Shown here: positions 17,751 to 25,097 of the stretch, in pieces | Layout of the letters: each line of letters begins with the position of its first letter | Numbering within the stretch: position 1 is the stretch's first letter | DNA from: Halegenticoccus tardaugens | Lineage (GTDB): Archaea; Halobacteriota; Halobacteria; Halobacteriales; Haloferacaceae | Direction of reading: 5' to 3' | Assembly (NCBI RefSeq): GCF_004116405.1 | Contig: NZ_SDIC01000002.1 | Span: 496,001 to 560,000, forward strand | DNA length: 64,000 nt | The notes under the pieces: model-generated | The model's input: only the letters and a program-made list of their open reading frames with translations | The model's database searches: none | Told to the model about the DNA's origin: nothing | Position numbers and translations under genes: made by a program

Positions 17751-18532
17751 AATTTCCACCATGTCGATGCCGAAAAAGCCCCGCAGCCAAACAAAATCGC
17801 ACGAAAATAATCGTACAACTTTTCTGCGGACGTTCCATCTTCACGGTTGTTCGTTTCTGGTTTCGCGGTCGTTTGTACCTTCCCGTTATTCGCCTCTTCA
17901 CGACAGCGTGACTACGTTCGCTCGATTCGCGCGTGTTTTCGCTCGCCGGCGATAGTTCGTACCGAATTGAGATGCGACGTAATCGACGTGTCCACGAACC
18001 CGTGTAGTGGTCTCTCAGGAGAGCGGCGTCGAATGCGCAAATACGATCGATTGTCGGGGGAAGTACCATGAGTCACCATATTCGTGAGATTTTCGCTTCT
18101 TTTCCTTTATAACTTCGTTTGATATCGTGTCAAAACGGCGAATATCCAGGTCTCGATCCCCACTTCCGTTGCTTGCTTCACCTTCCGTACTGTACGACAT
18201 CTCGGTTACGAATAGGTCCAATTACTTCGGTCGAATATTCTGTCATAGGTCGGGGAACCACGAATGGTTGTGTGCTCGTCTCCACGAATCGCCGCTCGCC
18301 CGAAACGTTCGTACAAAGTCACTGGTAGAGCGAGTGGCCTATATAGAGTGTGCCAAAAAACTGAAAACAGCGTGTTTCTGGCCTAGCTGCGGTGCGCTTC
18401 TGAATCCTCAAGAACTCGTTTCTGACGCCACGAGCGCTTTTTAACGCGACGACGTGCCGGTTGTTCGGCTGGATACGAGTTTCTGGAGCGTAGTCGAATC
18501 ACTCCAGAATAATCAGGGTAGTGTTGGTACTC
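17751..18532. other. Intergenic stretch without a supportable gene
   Basis: Only short, uneven frames occur here. None shows a recognisable motif, and base composition is lower in GC than the genes to the left. I see no RNA gene. Confidence 0.5.
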
Positions 18533-18585
18533 CGTAAGCTACCCACGACTACAGTCGTGGGCTTTCTCGCCCTACAGTTATGTGA
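18533..18585. repeat. IS200/IS605-type end hairpin, inverted copy A
   Basis: CCCACGACT and AGTCGTGGG (18542-18561) form a perfect 9-bp stem with a 2-nt loop. The 34 nt at 18533-18566 recur exactly, inverted, at 22208-22241. The flank CCTACAGTTATGTG also recurs, inverted with mismatches, at about 21820-21838. Confidence 0.75.
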
Positions 18586-18586
18586 A

Positions 18587-18613
18587 TACACTCTTGATCG
18601 GGGGTGTGGGGTC
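18587..18613 (+). promoter_or_regulatory. Degenerate origin recognition box (ORB), distal side of orc1
   Basis: TACACTCTTGATCGGGGGTG matches the local ORB at 16 of 20 positions and keeps the following TGGGG G-stretch. It lies beyond the 3' end of orc1. Confidence 0.55.
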
Positions 18614-18766
18614 CGATCAACAAGGGTTAGACTCCCGTTATCCGGTAGTCCGTTCAGGCGAGAACGCACAGGGCATCACGGAACACGCCATCCGTCTCGG
18701 ACGGTGAGCGGACGAGGGACGGTACGAGCGGATCGCAACCACGCAAGGCAGGATCTCCAGATTACG

Positions 18767-20044
18767 TCAGGCGATGTCCTCCAGACGGCTATCGCGCAGG
18801 ACGGATTTCAGGACGATCCCCGTGTCCTGAACTAAGCGGTGTTCGAGATAGCTCCCTTGACCCCGCCCCCCGCCAGTCCGCGTGGATTCGACGACGCCGA
18901 GGAACGCCTGTTCTTTCAGGAGTTCGTAGACTCTGTGTTCACTCAGTACGCTGGCGTCGATTCGCTGTGCGATTTCCTTGTATCGATCGTAGATTAGACT
19001 CGTCGAGAAGGCGTCTGTGCGCGGATTCTCCTTGGTCAAAAGGGCGAGAGAGTACAGGATGAATTTTACTTGTGTCGTCGACCCGCGGAGGAGTTCTTCG
19101 AACCGATCGACCTCGGCCCACTCCTGTGCGTCGCGAACGTGATCATCGGTGACCGTTTCGACGTTATCTCGTTCGGCGAGTTCGCCCGCGTGCCGGAGAA
19201 TCTCGATAGCCTTCCTGGCGTCGCCGTGCTCCTGTGCGGCGACGGCCGCGGTCAGCGGAATGACGTCACCGGAGAGAACGCCTTCGTAGAACGCGTCACG
19301 ACGGTGTTCCATGATTTCGCGGAGCTGATTCGCGTCGTACGGTTGGAATACGAACTCCTCTTCGCGAAGGCTGGATTTGACGCGCTCGTTCAGTCGGTTT
19401 CGGTATTCGATTTTGTTGCTCACCGCGATGACGCCGAGATGGCAGTCCGCCTTGCCCGATTCGCGGGCGCGCGAAAGCTGCATTAGGATGTCGTCGTCGT
19501 CGAGGCGGTCGACCTCGTCGAGGATGATGATGACAGAATCGTAGACCGCGTTGAGAATCTCCCAGAGGTAGTCGTAGTATTCGCCGCTGCCGATGCCCGC
19601 GCGTGGGATGTCGAAGTTCGTGCGATCGGTTTCGTTGAGCGACCTCGTGACCGTTCTGGCGACCCTCGTCTGCGTGTTGTGTTGTGCGCAGTCGACGTAG
19701 ACCGCCCCCACCGAAACGCCGTTAGACTCCGCAGCACGTCCCGCTCGTTCGGTGACGTGACGTGCGACGAGCGACTTCCCAGTCCCCGTCTTCCCGTAGA
19801 TCATCACGTTGTTCGGCGGATCCCCGCGAACGATCGGACGGAGTTCGGCCGCGACGGCCTCTATCTCCTCGTCGCGACCGACGATACGAGCGCTCTCGGG
19901 GACGTGGCCCACTTTCAGGAGCTCCTTTCGGGCGAAAATCTTCGCTCGGTCCGGATCGTCGTCGTCGAGATGGAACAGGGGATCCTTGGGGGGGTCCTCG
20001 AACCGATCGTCGAAGTCTGAGAGCTTTGGCGGTTCTTCGGCCAT
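18767..20044 (-). CDS. orc1/cdc6: Orc1/Cdc6 replication initiator
   Basis: 425 residues from the ATG at 20044. The AAA+ ATPase has Walker A GKTGTGKS (84-91), Walker B IIILDE (172-177) and sensor-1 SNK near 210. The C-terminal winged helix (about 330-410, ending in a beta-wing GGGRGQGSYLEH) binds ORB DNA. The protein marks and melts the origin and recruits MCM. I start at MAEEPPKLSD because TTAATGG/CCATTAA (20072-20078) sits about 27-30 nt upstream as a TATA element; the frame continues upstream to 20143 without homology. A degenerate ORB overlaps the promoter, suggesting autoregulation. Confidence 0.95.
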   Translation of the reverse strand: MAEEPPKLSDFDDRFEDPPKDPLFHLDDDDPDRAKIFARKELLKVGHVPESARIVGRDEEIEAVAAELRPIVRGDPPNNVMIYGKTGTGKSLVARHVTERAGRAAESNGVSVGAVYVDCAQHNTQTRVARTVTRSLNETDRTNFDIPRAGIGSGEYYDYLWEILNAVYDSVIIILDEVDRLDDDDILMQLSRARESGKADCHLGVIAVSNKIEYRNRLNERVKSSLREEEFVFQPYDANQLREIMEHRRDAFYEGVLSGDVIPLTAAVAAQEHGDARKAIEILRHAGELAERDNVETVTDDHVRDAQEWAEVDRFEELLRGSTTQVKFILYSLALLTKENPRTDAFSTSLIYDRYKEIAQRIDASVLSEHRVYELLKEQAFLGVVESTRTGGGRGQGSYLEHRLVQDTGIVLKSVLRDSRLEDIA

Positions 20045-20069
20045 CGATGTGTCATACCCCGTGACCCCG

Positions 20070-20104
20070 CCACTTAATGGTTCGCACACCTCAGCAAGAG
20101 TGTA
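20070..20104 (-). promoter_or_regulatory. orc1 promoter with adjacent degenerate ORB
   Basis: CCATTAAG (minus strand, about 20071-20079) is a TATA element at leaderless spacing from the ATG at 20044. Just upstream, 20085-20104 matches the local ORB core at 16 of 20 positions in the same orientation as the other inverted ORBs. Orc1 bound here would cover its own promoter. Confidence 0.5.
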
Positions 20105-20241
20105 AATCGACGTGGAACGGAACCGTGACGCTATTTCGTGCAAATATCACCGATCGTGGACTTGGAGGTAGTCACGAGTGATAGATCAGGGTGTCGGCGA
20201 GGCCGGTCAAAGTATCGGTGAGGTCGATCAAGATGTGAAGT

Positions 20242-20585
20242 GCCTCGGGGACAATCCCCGAGGCGTCACCGTTTTGTTTGTGCCGTCCAGAAACGGACGG
20301 ACAGACGCAGGTGAATTCAATTCCCCTCGACCTTCCCGAAATGGGTCGGCTGGAATTACCACCCGAACACTCGCTGTGTCCGTGAGGGTCGGTCGCTCCA
20401 CCACGACCCGACAACACCCGTCCCACCACGTCAAGGACGCGGGTTTTGAGAGGTGTCGCATTCCTCGCAACAGCGCGCAGTTGCTTCGGAGTAAGGTCTG
20501 TAACCCACCTCGCAACTGTACTCACCAATACGGTGGGATGAGTCAGATAGCTTACGCGATTCATCCTCGGGGTCAAGCCCCGAGG
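20242..20585. mobile_element. MITE-like insert bounded by CCTCGGGG hairpins
   Basis: A perfect 10-bp-arm hairpin (GCCTCGGGGA/TCCCCGAGGC, 20242-20264) and an 8-bp-arm hairpin (CCTCGGGG/CCCCGAGG, 20565-20585) bracket about 300 nt with no intact gene. Minus-strand frames contain CEVGYRPYSEATARCCEEC-like text that may be a knuckle fragment of an IS-derived protein. The ends resemble haloarchaeal IS200/IS605-type termini. It lies between the orc1 promoter and the first ORB. Confidence 0.5.
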
Positions 20586-20640
20586 CACTCTCGCTGTATC
20601 TCCGTAATGTCATAGAGGTCGGTCGACGTGAGACGGTCGA

Positions 20641-20660
20641 CACCCCTCGTCCAGAGTGTA
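20641..20660 (-). promoter_or_regulatory. ORB 1 (consensus)
   Basis: The reverse complement reads TACACTCTGGACGAGGGGTG, identical to ORBs at 20841 and 21349. The conserved G-run faces orc1. Confidence 0.85.
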
Positions 20661-20746
20661 AACGCACGAGATCGATCGATGATCAGGGTGTCGTCGTCGT
20701 GGTGGTTTCGACGGATTCATCGGTTCATCCGCTCCGATCGAAGCGG

Positions 20747-20766
20747 CACCCCTCGCCCAAAGTGTA
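20747..20766 (-). promoter_or_regulatory. ORB 2 (variant)
   Basis: The reverse complement TACACTTTGGGCGAGGGGTG has two differences from the consensus. Confidence 0.75.
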
Positions 20767-20840
20767 ACCGGGAAGCGTAACTGAGAGCGATCGACGATTA
20801 CCTGCTTAGAATTCGAGAACGTCGTCTGACGCACGGCAGA

Positions 20841-20860
20841 CACCCCTCGTCCAGAGTGTA
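20841..20860 (-). promoter_or_regulatory. ORB 3 (consensus)
   Basis: Identical to ORB 1. It starts 94 nt from ORB 2. Confidence 0.85.
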
Positions 20861-20922
20861 TTCCGACCTTCGGACGGGCGAGATAGCGATCGATCGTTAT
20901 CATACGAACCCCACGAGCCCTA

Positions 20923-20942
20923 CACCCCTCATCCAGAGTGTA
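20923..20942 (-). promoter_or_regulatory. ORB 4 (one mismatch), next to the unwinding region
   Basis: The reverse complement TACACTCTGGATGAGGGGTG differs at one base. It is the inverted ORB closest to the AT-rich region. Confidence 0.82.
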
Positions 20943-20990
20943 ACGAGCTGGCAGTAAGGTTTGATGTTCGGGATGTCGAGAGCAGAAGTG

Positions 20991-21030
20991 ACGGAGAATG
21001 ACGGGAAATAACGGAGAATATGGGAGAATG
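20991..21030 (+). repeat. 10-bp tandem repeat between ORB 4 and the AT-rich region
   Basis: Four consecutive decamers read ACGGAGAATG, ACGGGAAATA, ACGGAGAATA, TGGGAGAATG; a fifth, weaker unit (GCGAGAGTTG) follows. The period is about one helical turn, purine-rich on the plus strand. Confidence 0.7.
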
Positions 21031-21079
21031 GCGAGAGTTGGTGATAGGGGTCCTTCATTAGAACAGTCCTCTCATCGGT

Positions 21080-21190
21080 AGATGATCGTTCTCTGGTAGA
21101 GACAACATTATTAGTGTGAATAAGAAGATTTATTACGCTACCCGTCCAATTCATCCTAACTACATTCATAACAACGAATACGACGAATGA
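21080..21190. other. AT-rich duplex unwinding element candidate
   Basis: This is among the most AT-rich parts of the origin region (ACAACATTATTAGTG, AAGAAGATTTATTACG, then CATTCATAACAACGAATA). It lies between inverted ORB 4 and the opposed ORB at 21349, where Orc1 binding would be expected to melt DNA. Confidence 0.65.
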
Positions 21191-21348
21191 CTCATTCGTC
21201 GGGTTGGTCGTGAACTCGGCCTCAATTTATCCGTGATCTCTGTCCTGCGTGTGGCTGCAAAGTGGCTCCTTTTCGGCTAAATTGGGATTTTCTTTCGACG
21301 TCCACCTCGATTTCATCTGGACGCAAACCACCTCCACTCTCACAGCTT

Positions 21349-21375
21349 TACACTCTGGACGAGGGGTGTGGGGCC
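21349..21375 (+). promoter_or_regulatory. ORB 5, opposite orientation
   Basis: TACACTCTGGACGAGGGGTG matches ORB 1 exactly and is followed by TGGGGCC, extending the G-string. It faces the inverted ORBs across the AT-rich region. Confidence 0.85.
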
Positions 21376-21815
21376 ACCTTCCCCCTCGCCCTGATCCACT
21401 GTTGGTTCGCGCAGAATCTACCGCTTAGCGCCGTCCTGAAGACCTCCGGGCGGTTCGTCAACTGTTCCCCTTATTCAGGGTGGCGTCACGCGACTGCGAC
21501 CGCTTCACTCCTCTTGCGGTAGCGTCCTTTGGATGATATCGTGCTACATCCCTCTCTGCGCGGTGGGACGCGTAACCCGTGTCTCGGACCGGTCCGTGAA
21601 ACAAGTGCAAATAAAGGCTTCAAATGATTGTTCCAAACGATGATTTCAAACGGCTGTTTCAATCGATACAATCAAACCTCCCCTCTCATACGAGATCCAG
21701 CTTCGACCCTATCTCAAATGCGTCTCCATCCGTCTTTCTCGGCGATCCCTGCTCGAAAGGCCAAAATCCGTCGCAATCGGGGGTGAGCGCCTGCGAGAGC
21801 GAAGAAAATGTGCGC

Positions 21816-22241
21816 GATCACATAACTGTAGAGCGAGGAAGCCCACGACTTGAGTCGTGGGAGGAATCGCCCATCTGTAGTTTCTGTCGCCCGTATCGAA
21901 AGAAATAGGCTTTCTCGGGGCGGTTTGTACGACACTGCCGAGCGGCCAAAACGGACGCTTGGTAGGGGCCTCCGTAGGCAGGCCCTGAACTCGGGGACTA
22001 AGACCGCGAACGTGACGCCACTGGCCGCTCCGTTCCCACTGTTGGGATTGAGTGGGAGATAAGAACACCGGGAATTAAAGCCGGGTGTGTCGGCTTCGGA
22101 CGCAGACCACGGGACGGAACACCACGCAGGAATCCCCTCCGTGTGCCCGTCCTGCCGCCGTGAACCGCCCCCACGAGTGACCGAGTCGTGCGCCGAAACC
22201 GTCGGGGGAAAGCCCACGACTGTAGTCGTGGGTAGCTTACG
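21816..22241. mobile_element. IS200/IS605-type remnant with two hairpin ends (copies B and C)
   Basis: Hairpins CCCACGACT/AGTCGTGGG occur at 21842-21861 (TG loop) and 22213-22232 (GT loop). The second lies in a 34-nt segment identical, inverted, to 18533-18566. The first shares the CATAACTGTAG.GCGAG flank with 18561-18584. The interval has no intact gene, but a plus frame near 21985 reads QALNSGTKTAN, like a TnpB C-terminus. It is probably a deletion derivative of a tnpB-bearing element. Confidence 0.55.
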
Positions 22242-22295
22242 TAAATAGCATCGCCACTGTTCTTCCCTCGGGAGCCCCGACGACGAGACGAACCT

Positions 22296-23030
22296 ATGAC
22301 CGCGAACAACACAGACGAACCGAACGATCGGCAGGGAACCGAGACCGAGGAGATCCGCCAATCGAGAGAATCGTCGACGAGATACGCAACCGTATTGTTG
22401 GAACTTGGAGACGAGGGCTCGGACGCCACTGACGATTCGATCGCGGGATCGCCCGCCGTGACGCGGGAGCGGTTGTACCACTTCAATCCCGTCGACGACG
22501 GGACGGTCGTTATGCTCTCGGACCTTCGGGGGAACCTCGACCGGGCTCGAACGGCGCTCGCGTCGGATCCGAGTGTGTTGAATTACGACGTCGTCGACCG
22601 AGGGGACGGTGAAGGATTCGCGTACATCCACTGTGAACTCCGGGACCCCGTAAAATCCCTCGTCTCGACGCTCCACGAGTACGAGATCGTGCTCGACACG
22701 CCCATCGAGTTCGCGGACGGCGGAACCGCCCGCGCAACGCTGATCGGCGAGGCGATACCGCTCAGAGAGGCGCTGGACGCCATCTCCGGGCTCGTCGAAG
22801 TACGCCTCGAAAGGACTGGCGCGTACCATCCCGATAGACGGGACCTCGGATCGCGGTTGACCGACCGCCAACACCAGATACTTTCGATCGCGGTCGACTG
22901 CGGCTACTACGAGGTACCGCGTCGGGCCACGCTCGAGGACATCGCCGCAGAAGCAGGACTCAGCCGAGCGACGGTCGGTGAACACCTCCAGAAAATCGAG
23001 GCGGCGGTTCTCTCCCGGGTCGCCCGGTAA
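22296..23030 (+). CDS. Bat-type HTH_10 transcription regulator
   Basis: A 244-residue protein. Residues 1-30 are charged and disordered, and 60-185 form an alpha/beta domain (ERLYHFNPVDDGTVVMLSDLRG, then ALASDPSVLNYDV) like the bacterioopsin-activator N-terminal sensor region. The C-terminal 55 residues are the HTH_10 domain (LTDRQHQILSIAVDCGYYEVPRRATLEDIAAEAGLSRATVGEHL split over helices). Such haloarchaeal regulators control single metabolic or stress genes. It lies right after the IS remnant and points away from the origin. Its target is unknown. Confidence 0.9.
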   Translation: MTANNTDEPNDRQGTETEEIRQSRESSTRYATVLLELGDEGSDATDDSIAGSPAVTRERLYHFNPVDDGTVVMLSDLRGNLDRARTALASDPSVLNYDVVDRGDGEGFAYIHCELRDPVKSLVSTLHEYEIVLDTPIEFADGGTARATLIGEAIPLREALDAISGLVEVRLERTGAYHPDRRDLGSRLTDRQHQILSIAVDCGYYEVPRRATLEDIAAEAGLSRATVGEHLQKIEAAVLSRVAR

Positions 23031-23121
23031 CTCGTGCGGACTCGAATCCGAACGAATTCGAACACCCGCGTTCCGTACACGCGAGAACCTTCGTTTCTCA
23101 ATTAGTTCGCCCCGAGGCGGT

Positions 23122-24051
23122 TCACTCCCCCTTCCGGGGAAGCCACGGACGAGGCGCGAATTCGAAGTCCGCGACGACGGGGAGGTGATCCGATCGGTAC
23201 TCCCCTGCCCGGACGTCGAGGGTCCGATACTCGTGAACCGAGGCTTCCTCCGTCGTGAAGACGTAATCGATTCGATCCTCAATCTCGGGGGTGAACCCGT
23301 GGAACGTCCCCCAGGGCCCGTGCACAGAGCGCGTGGTCGTTTCCCTCCGCGGATCGACGAGCGGACTCCCGGTACCGCCGGCAATCCCGGTCAGCAACTG
23401 GTACGGTTCGTCGCTCGGTTTCGAGTTGAAATCCCCCGTTATGACGACCTCCTCTTTATCGGCTGCGCGCTCGTGTGCGCGCCGCTTGAGGAGCCGCGCG
23501 GACTCGCGGCGGGCCCGCTCGCCGACGTGTGAAAAGTGGGTGTTACAGAACCACACGCGCTTTTTCGTCTCGCGGTCGGACAGGCTCGCCCAGGTCGTCA
23601 CCCGTGGGAGATCGGCGTCCCAGCCGACGCTCGGCTCGCGGGGCGTCTCCGAGAGCCAAAACGCGCCCGTTTCGAGCGCCTCGAATCGGTCTTTTCGCCA
23701 CGCGATGGGGACGAATTCGCCTTCGCGGTCGCCGTCGTCGCGACCGACGCCGTACCACTCGTAGTCTTCGAGCTCCTTCCGGAGGTAGTCGTACTGGTTG
23801 GGCTGCGCCTCTTGAACCCCGAGGAGTCCCGGATCGAGCGTCATGACCGTTTCGACGACTCGGCTGCGCCGTTCGTCCCACGGATACTCGTCTTCGGGAT
23901 TGTCGTATCGGATATTGAACGAGCACGCCCGCAGAGCGTCCGATCGAGCACCGGTGCTGGGCCCGCGAGCGCTCGCGCGAGTCGTCGCTCCGAGTGTCGT
24001 TAGTCCCCCGAGTATGAACCGTCGTCGTGACGTGGTAAGCGCGAAACGCAT
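23122..24051 (-). CDS. Secreted endonuclease/exonuclease/phosphatase-fold protein
   Basis: 309 residues from the ATG at 24051; a TTG 12 nt upstream is less likely. The N-terminus is a twin-arginine signal (SRRRFILGGLTTLGA). The EEP domain shows CSFNIRYDN (metal-site Asn), LGVQEAQ (catalytic Glu), VITGDFNSKPSD (Asp/Asn) and RSDHLPVVADF (Asp-His). The fold hydrolyses phosphodiester or phosphomonoester bonds in nucleic acids, inositol phosphates or phospholipids. An exported form points to phosphate or nucleotide scavenging outside the cell. It stands alone. Confidence 0.9.
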   Translation of the reverse strand: MRFALTTSRRRFILGGLTTLGATTRASARGPSTGARSDALRACSFNIRYDNPEDEYPWDERRSRVVETVMTLDPGLLGVQEAQPNQYDYLRKELEDYEWYGVGRDDGDREGEFVPIAWRKDRFEALETGAFWLSETPREPSVGWDADLPRVTTWASLSDRETKKRVWFCNTHFSHVGERARRESARLLKRRAHERAADKEEVVITGDFNSKPSDEPYQLLTGIAGGTGSPLVDPRRETTTRSVHGPWGTFHGFTPEIEDRIDYVFTTEEASVHEYRTLDVRAGEYRSDHLPVVADFEFAPRPWLPRKGE

Positions 24052-24226
24052 CAATTCGTCCAAAACGAGTTTATTATATTTAATTTGCTATGAATAATAT
24101 ATTATACTCTGTACGGCTCTTCTTCGCCCGGGAGCGGCTTCGAAACGGCCGGACGCCTCTGTGAACCACCCTGCCCTGTCCCTACTCACACTCCTCACGG
24201 TCTCTCTGAGTTGGTGTTGTGAGTGA

Positions 24227-24330
24227 ATAGGTGAATAGACGTATAGGCGCATAGTTGTCTTGTTGATTTATTCACCTATGTCTGACATACGTTTTTGTCG
24301 ATGGATACGAACAGTCGTCTATGCGCCTAT
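24227..24330. promoter_or_regulatory. Inverted repeats in the parA leader: candidate operator/centromere
   Basis: Two inverted-repeat pairs lie here. ATAGGTGAATA (24227-24237) pairs with TATTCACCTAT (24269-24279). ATAGGCGCATAG (24243-24254) pairs with CTATGCGCCTAT (24319-24330), the latter covering the parA ATG. A near copy, ATAGGCACATAG, sits inside the next gene at 25232-25243. ParA-type systems often bind their own leader. Confidence 0.6.
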
Positions 24331-25097
24331 GCGTCTCAAACCAAAAAGGCGGGACGGGAAAGACGACCGTCGCGGTCAACGTTGCAGGAGCGCTTGCAAA
24401 CCGTGGCAACGACGTCCTCCTCATCGATCTTGACCCGCAAGGCTACGCTACTGAGGGGACTGGACTCGGCGATGCGTATGATGAAGACTCGTTGACGCTC
24501 CATGACGTTCTTCTTGAATTGGACAATATCGGGCGTCTCGGCGAGCTCATCCGCGAAGGTGTCGAGTTCGATGTTATCCCTTCAAACGCCACACTGACAG
24601 CAAAGAACACACAAACCCAACTGCAACAAGCAAAGGGAGGGGAACGTCGCATCGGAATGGCTCTCGATCGCCTCGACCGAGAGTATGACTTCATTGTTAT
24701 CGACTGTCCTCCTGGTCTTGGCGCGCTCACTGACAACGCGTTACTCGCGACCGGTCATGTCTTGATTCCAGCGGAGACGAAAGGGACGTCCATGCGAGCA
24801 CTTGAGCTGCTTCGCGATCAGATCGATAGTCTCGCCCTTGTCTTCCCTGACAGCGAGATCGAGCCAGTTGGTGTCGTTGCGAATGAAGTCCGAACGGATG
24901 GCGTCTCTGAACAAATGCTCGAGTGGTTTAGCGAGGTCTTTGGAGATGCAGTCCCGATCTACGAGGTTCGAAAGCGTGTTGCCCTTCAACGAGCGCTAAT
25001 GGCAGGACGGTCGATTCAGACTCACGACGAAGAGTGTGATATGGAAGCGGTTTTTGATGAGATTGCCGCGGATTTGGAGGTGAAAGTACATGAGTGA
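24321..25097 (+). CDS. parA: ParA-family partition ATPase
   Basis: A 258-residue deviant-Walker ATPase with KGGTGKTT (9-16), the switch-I strand VLLIDLDPQG (about 33-42) and FIVIDCPPGLG (about 115). The LIPAETKGTSM region and a C-terminal dimer helix follow. ParA moves or positions plasmid DNA with a partner bound to a centromere. The gene overlaps the next one by 8 nt, so the two are coupled. The start at 24321 gives the family length with the P-loop at the very N-terminus, and a palindrome arm covers the ATG, hinting at self-repression. Confidence 0.92.
   Translation: MRLCVSNQKGGTGKTTVAVNVAGALANRGNDVLLIDLDPQGYATEGTGLGDAYDEDSLTLHDVLLELDNIGRLGELIREGVEFDVIPSNATLTAKNTQTQLQQAKGGERRIGMALDRLDREYDFIVIDCPPGLGALTDNALLATGHVLIPAETKGTSMRALELLRDQIDSLALVFPDSEIEPVGVVANEVRTDGVSEQMLEWFSEVFGDAVPIYEVRKRVALQRALMAGRSIQTHDEECDMEAVFDEIAADLEVKVHE

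Larger units (their letters stand above)
20085..21375. other. Predicted replication origin adjacent to orc1
   Basis: The region holds four ORBs in one orientation (20641, 20747, 20841, 20923), a 10-bp tandem repeat (20991-21030), an AT-rich stretch (about 21080-21190) and one ORB facing the opposite way (21349), all next to orc1. Opposed ORBs around an AT-rich unwinding element are the standard haloarchaeal origin design. The arrangement is read directly; activity is inferred. Confidence 0.85.

Noticed and set aside
16704..17762. 352-codon minus-strand frame
   Set aside because: It crosses the Gfo/Idh/MocA end, the tnpB relic and the PPOX gene. No consistent protein family was seen.
17707..18069. 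120-codon minus frame in the gap after the PPOX gene
   Set aside because: It partly overlaps the PPOX gene end and has low-complexity basic composition; no family.
20641..21375. Regular boxes looked at as a possible CRISPR array
   Set aside because: Boxes are unevenly spaced (82-106 nt), face two directions, match the origin recognition box pattern, and sit next to orc1.
21714..23384. 556-codon minus-strand frame through the IS remnant and Bat-type regulator
   Set aside because: It is antisense to a well-supported regulator and an EEP-fold gene boundary; no motif.
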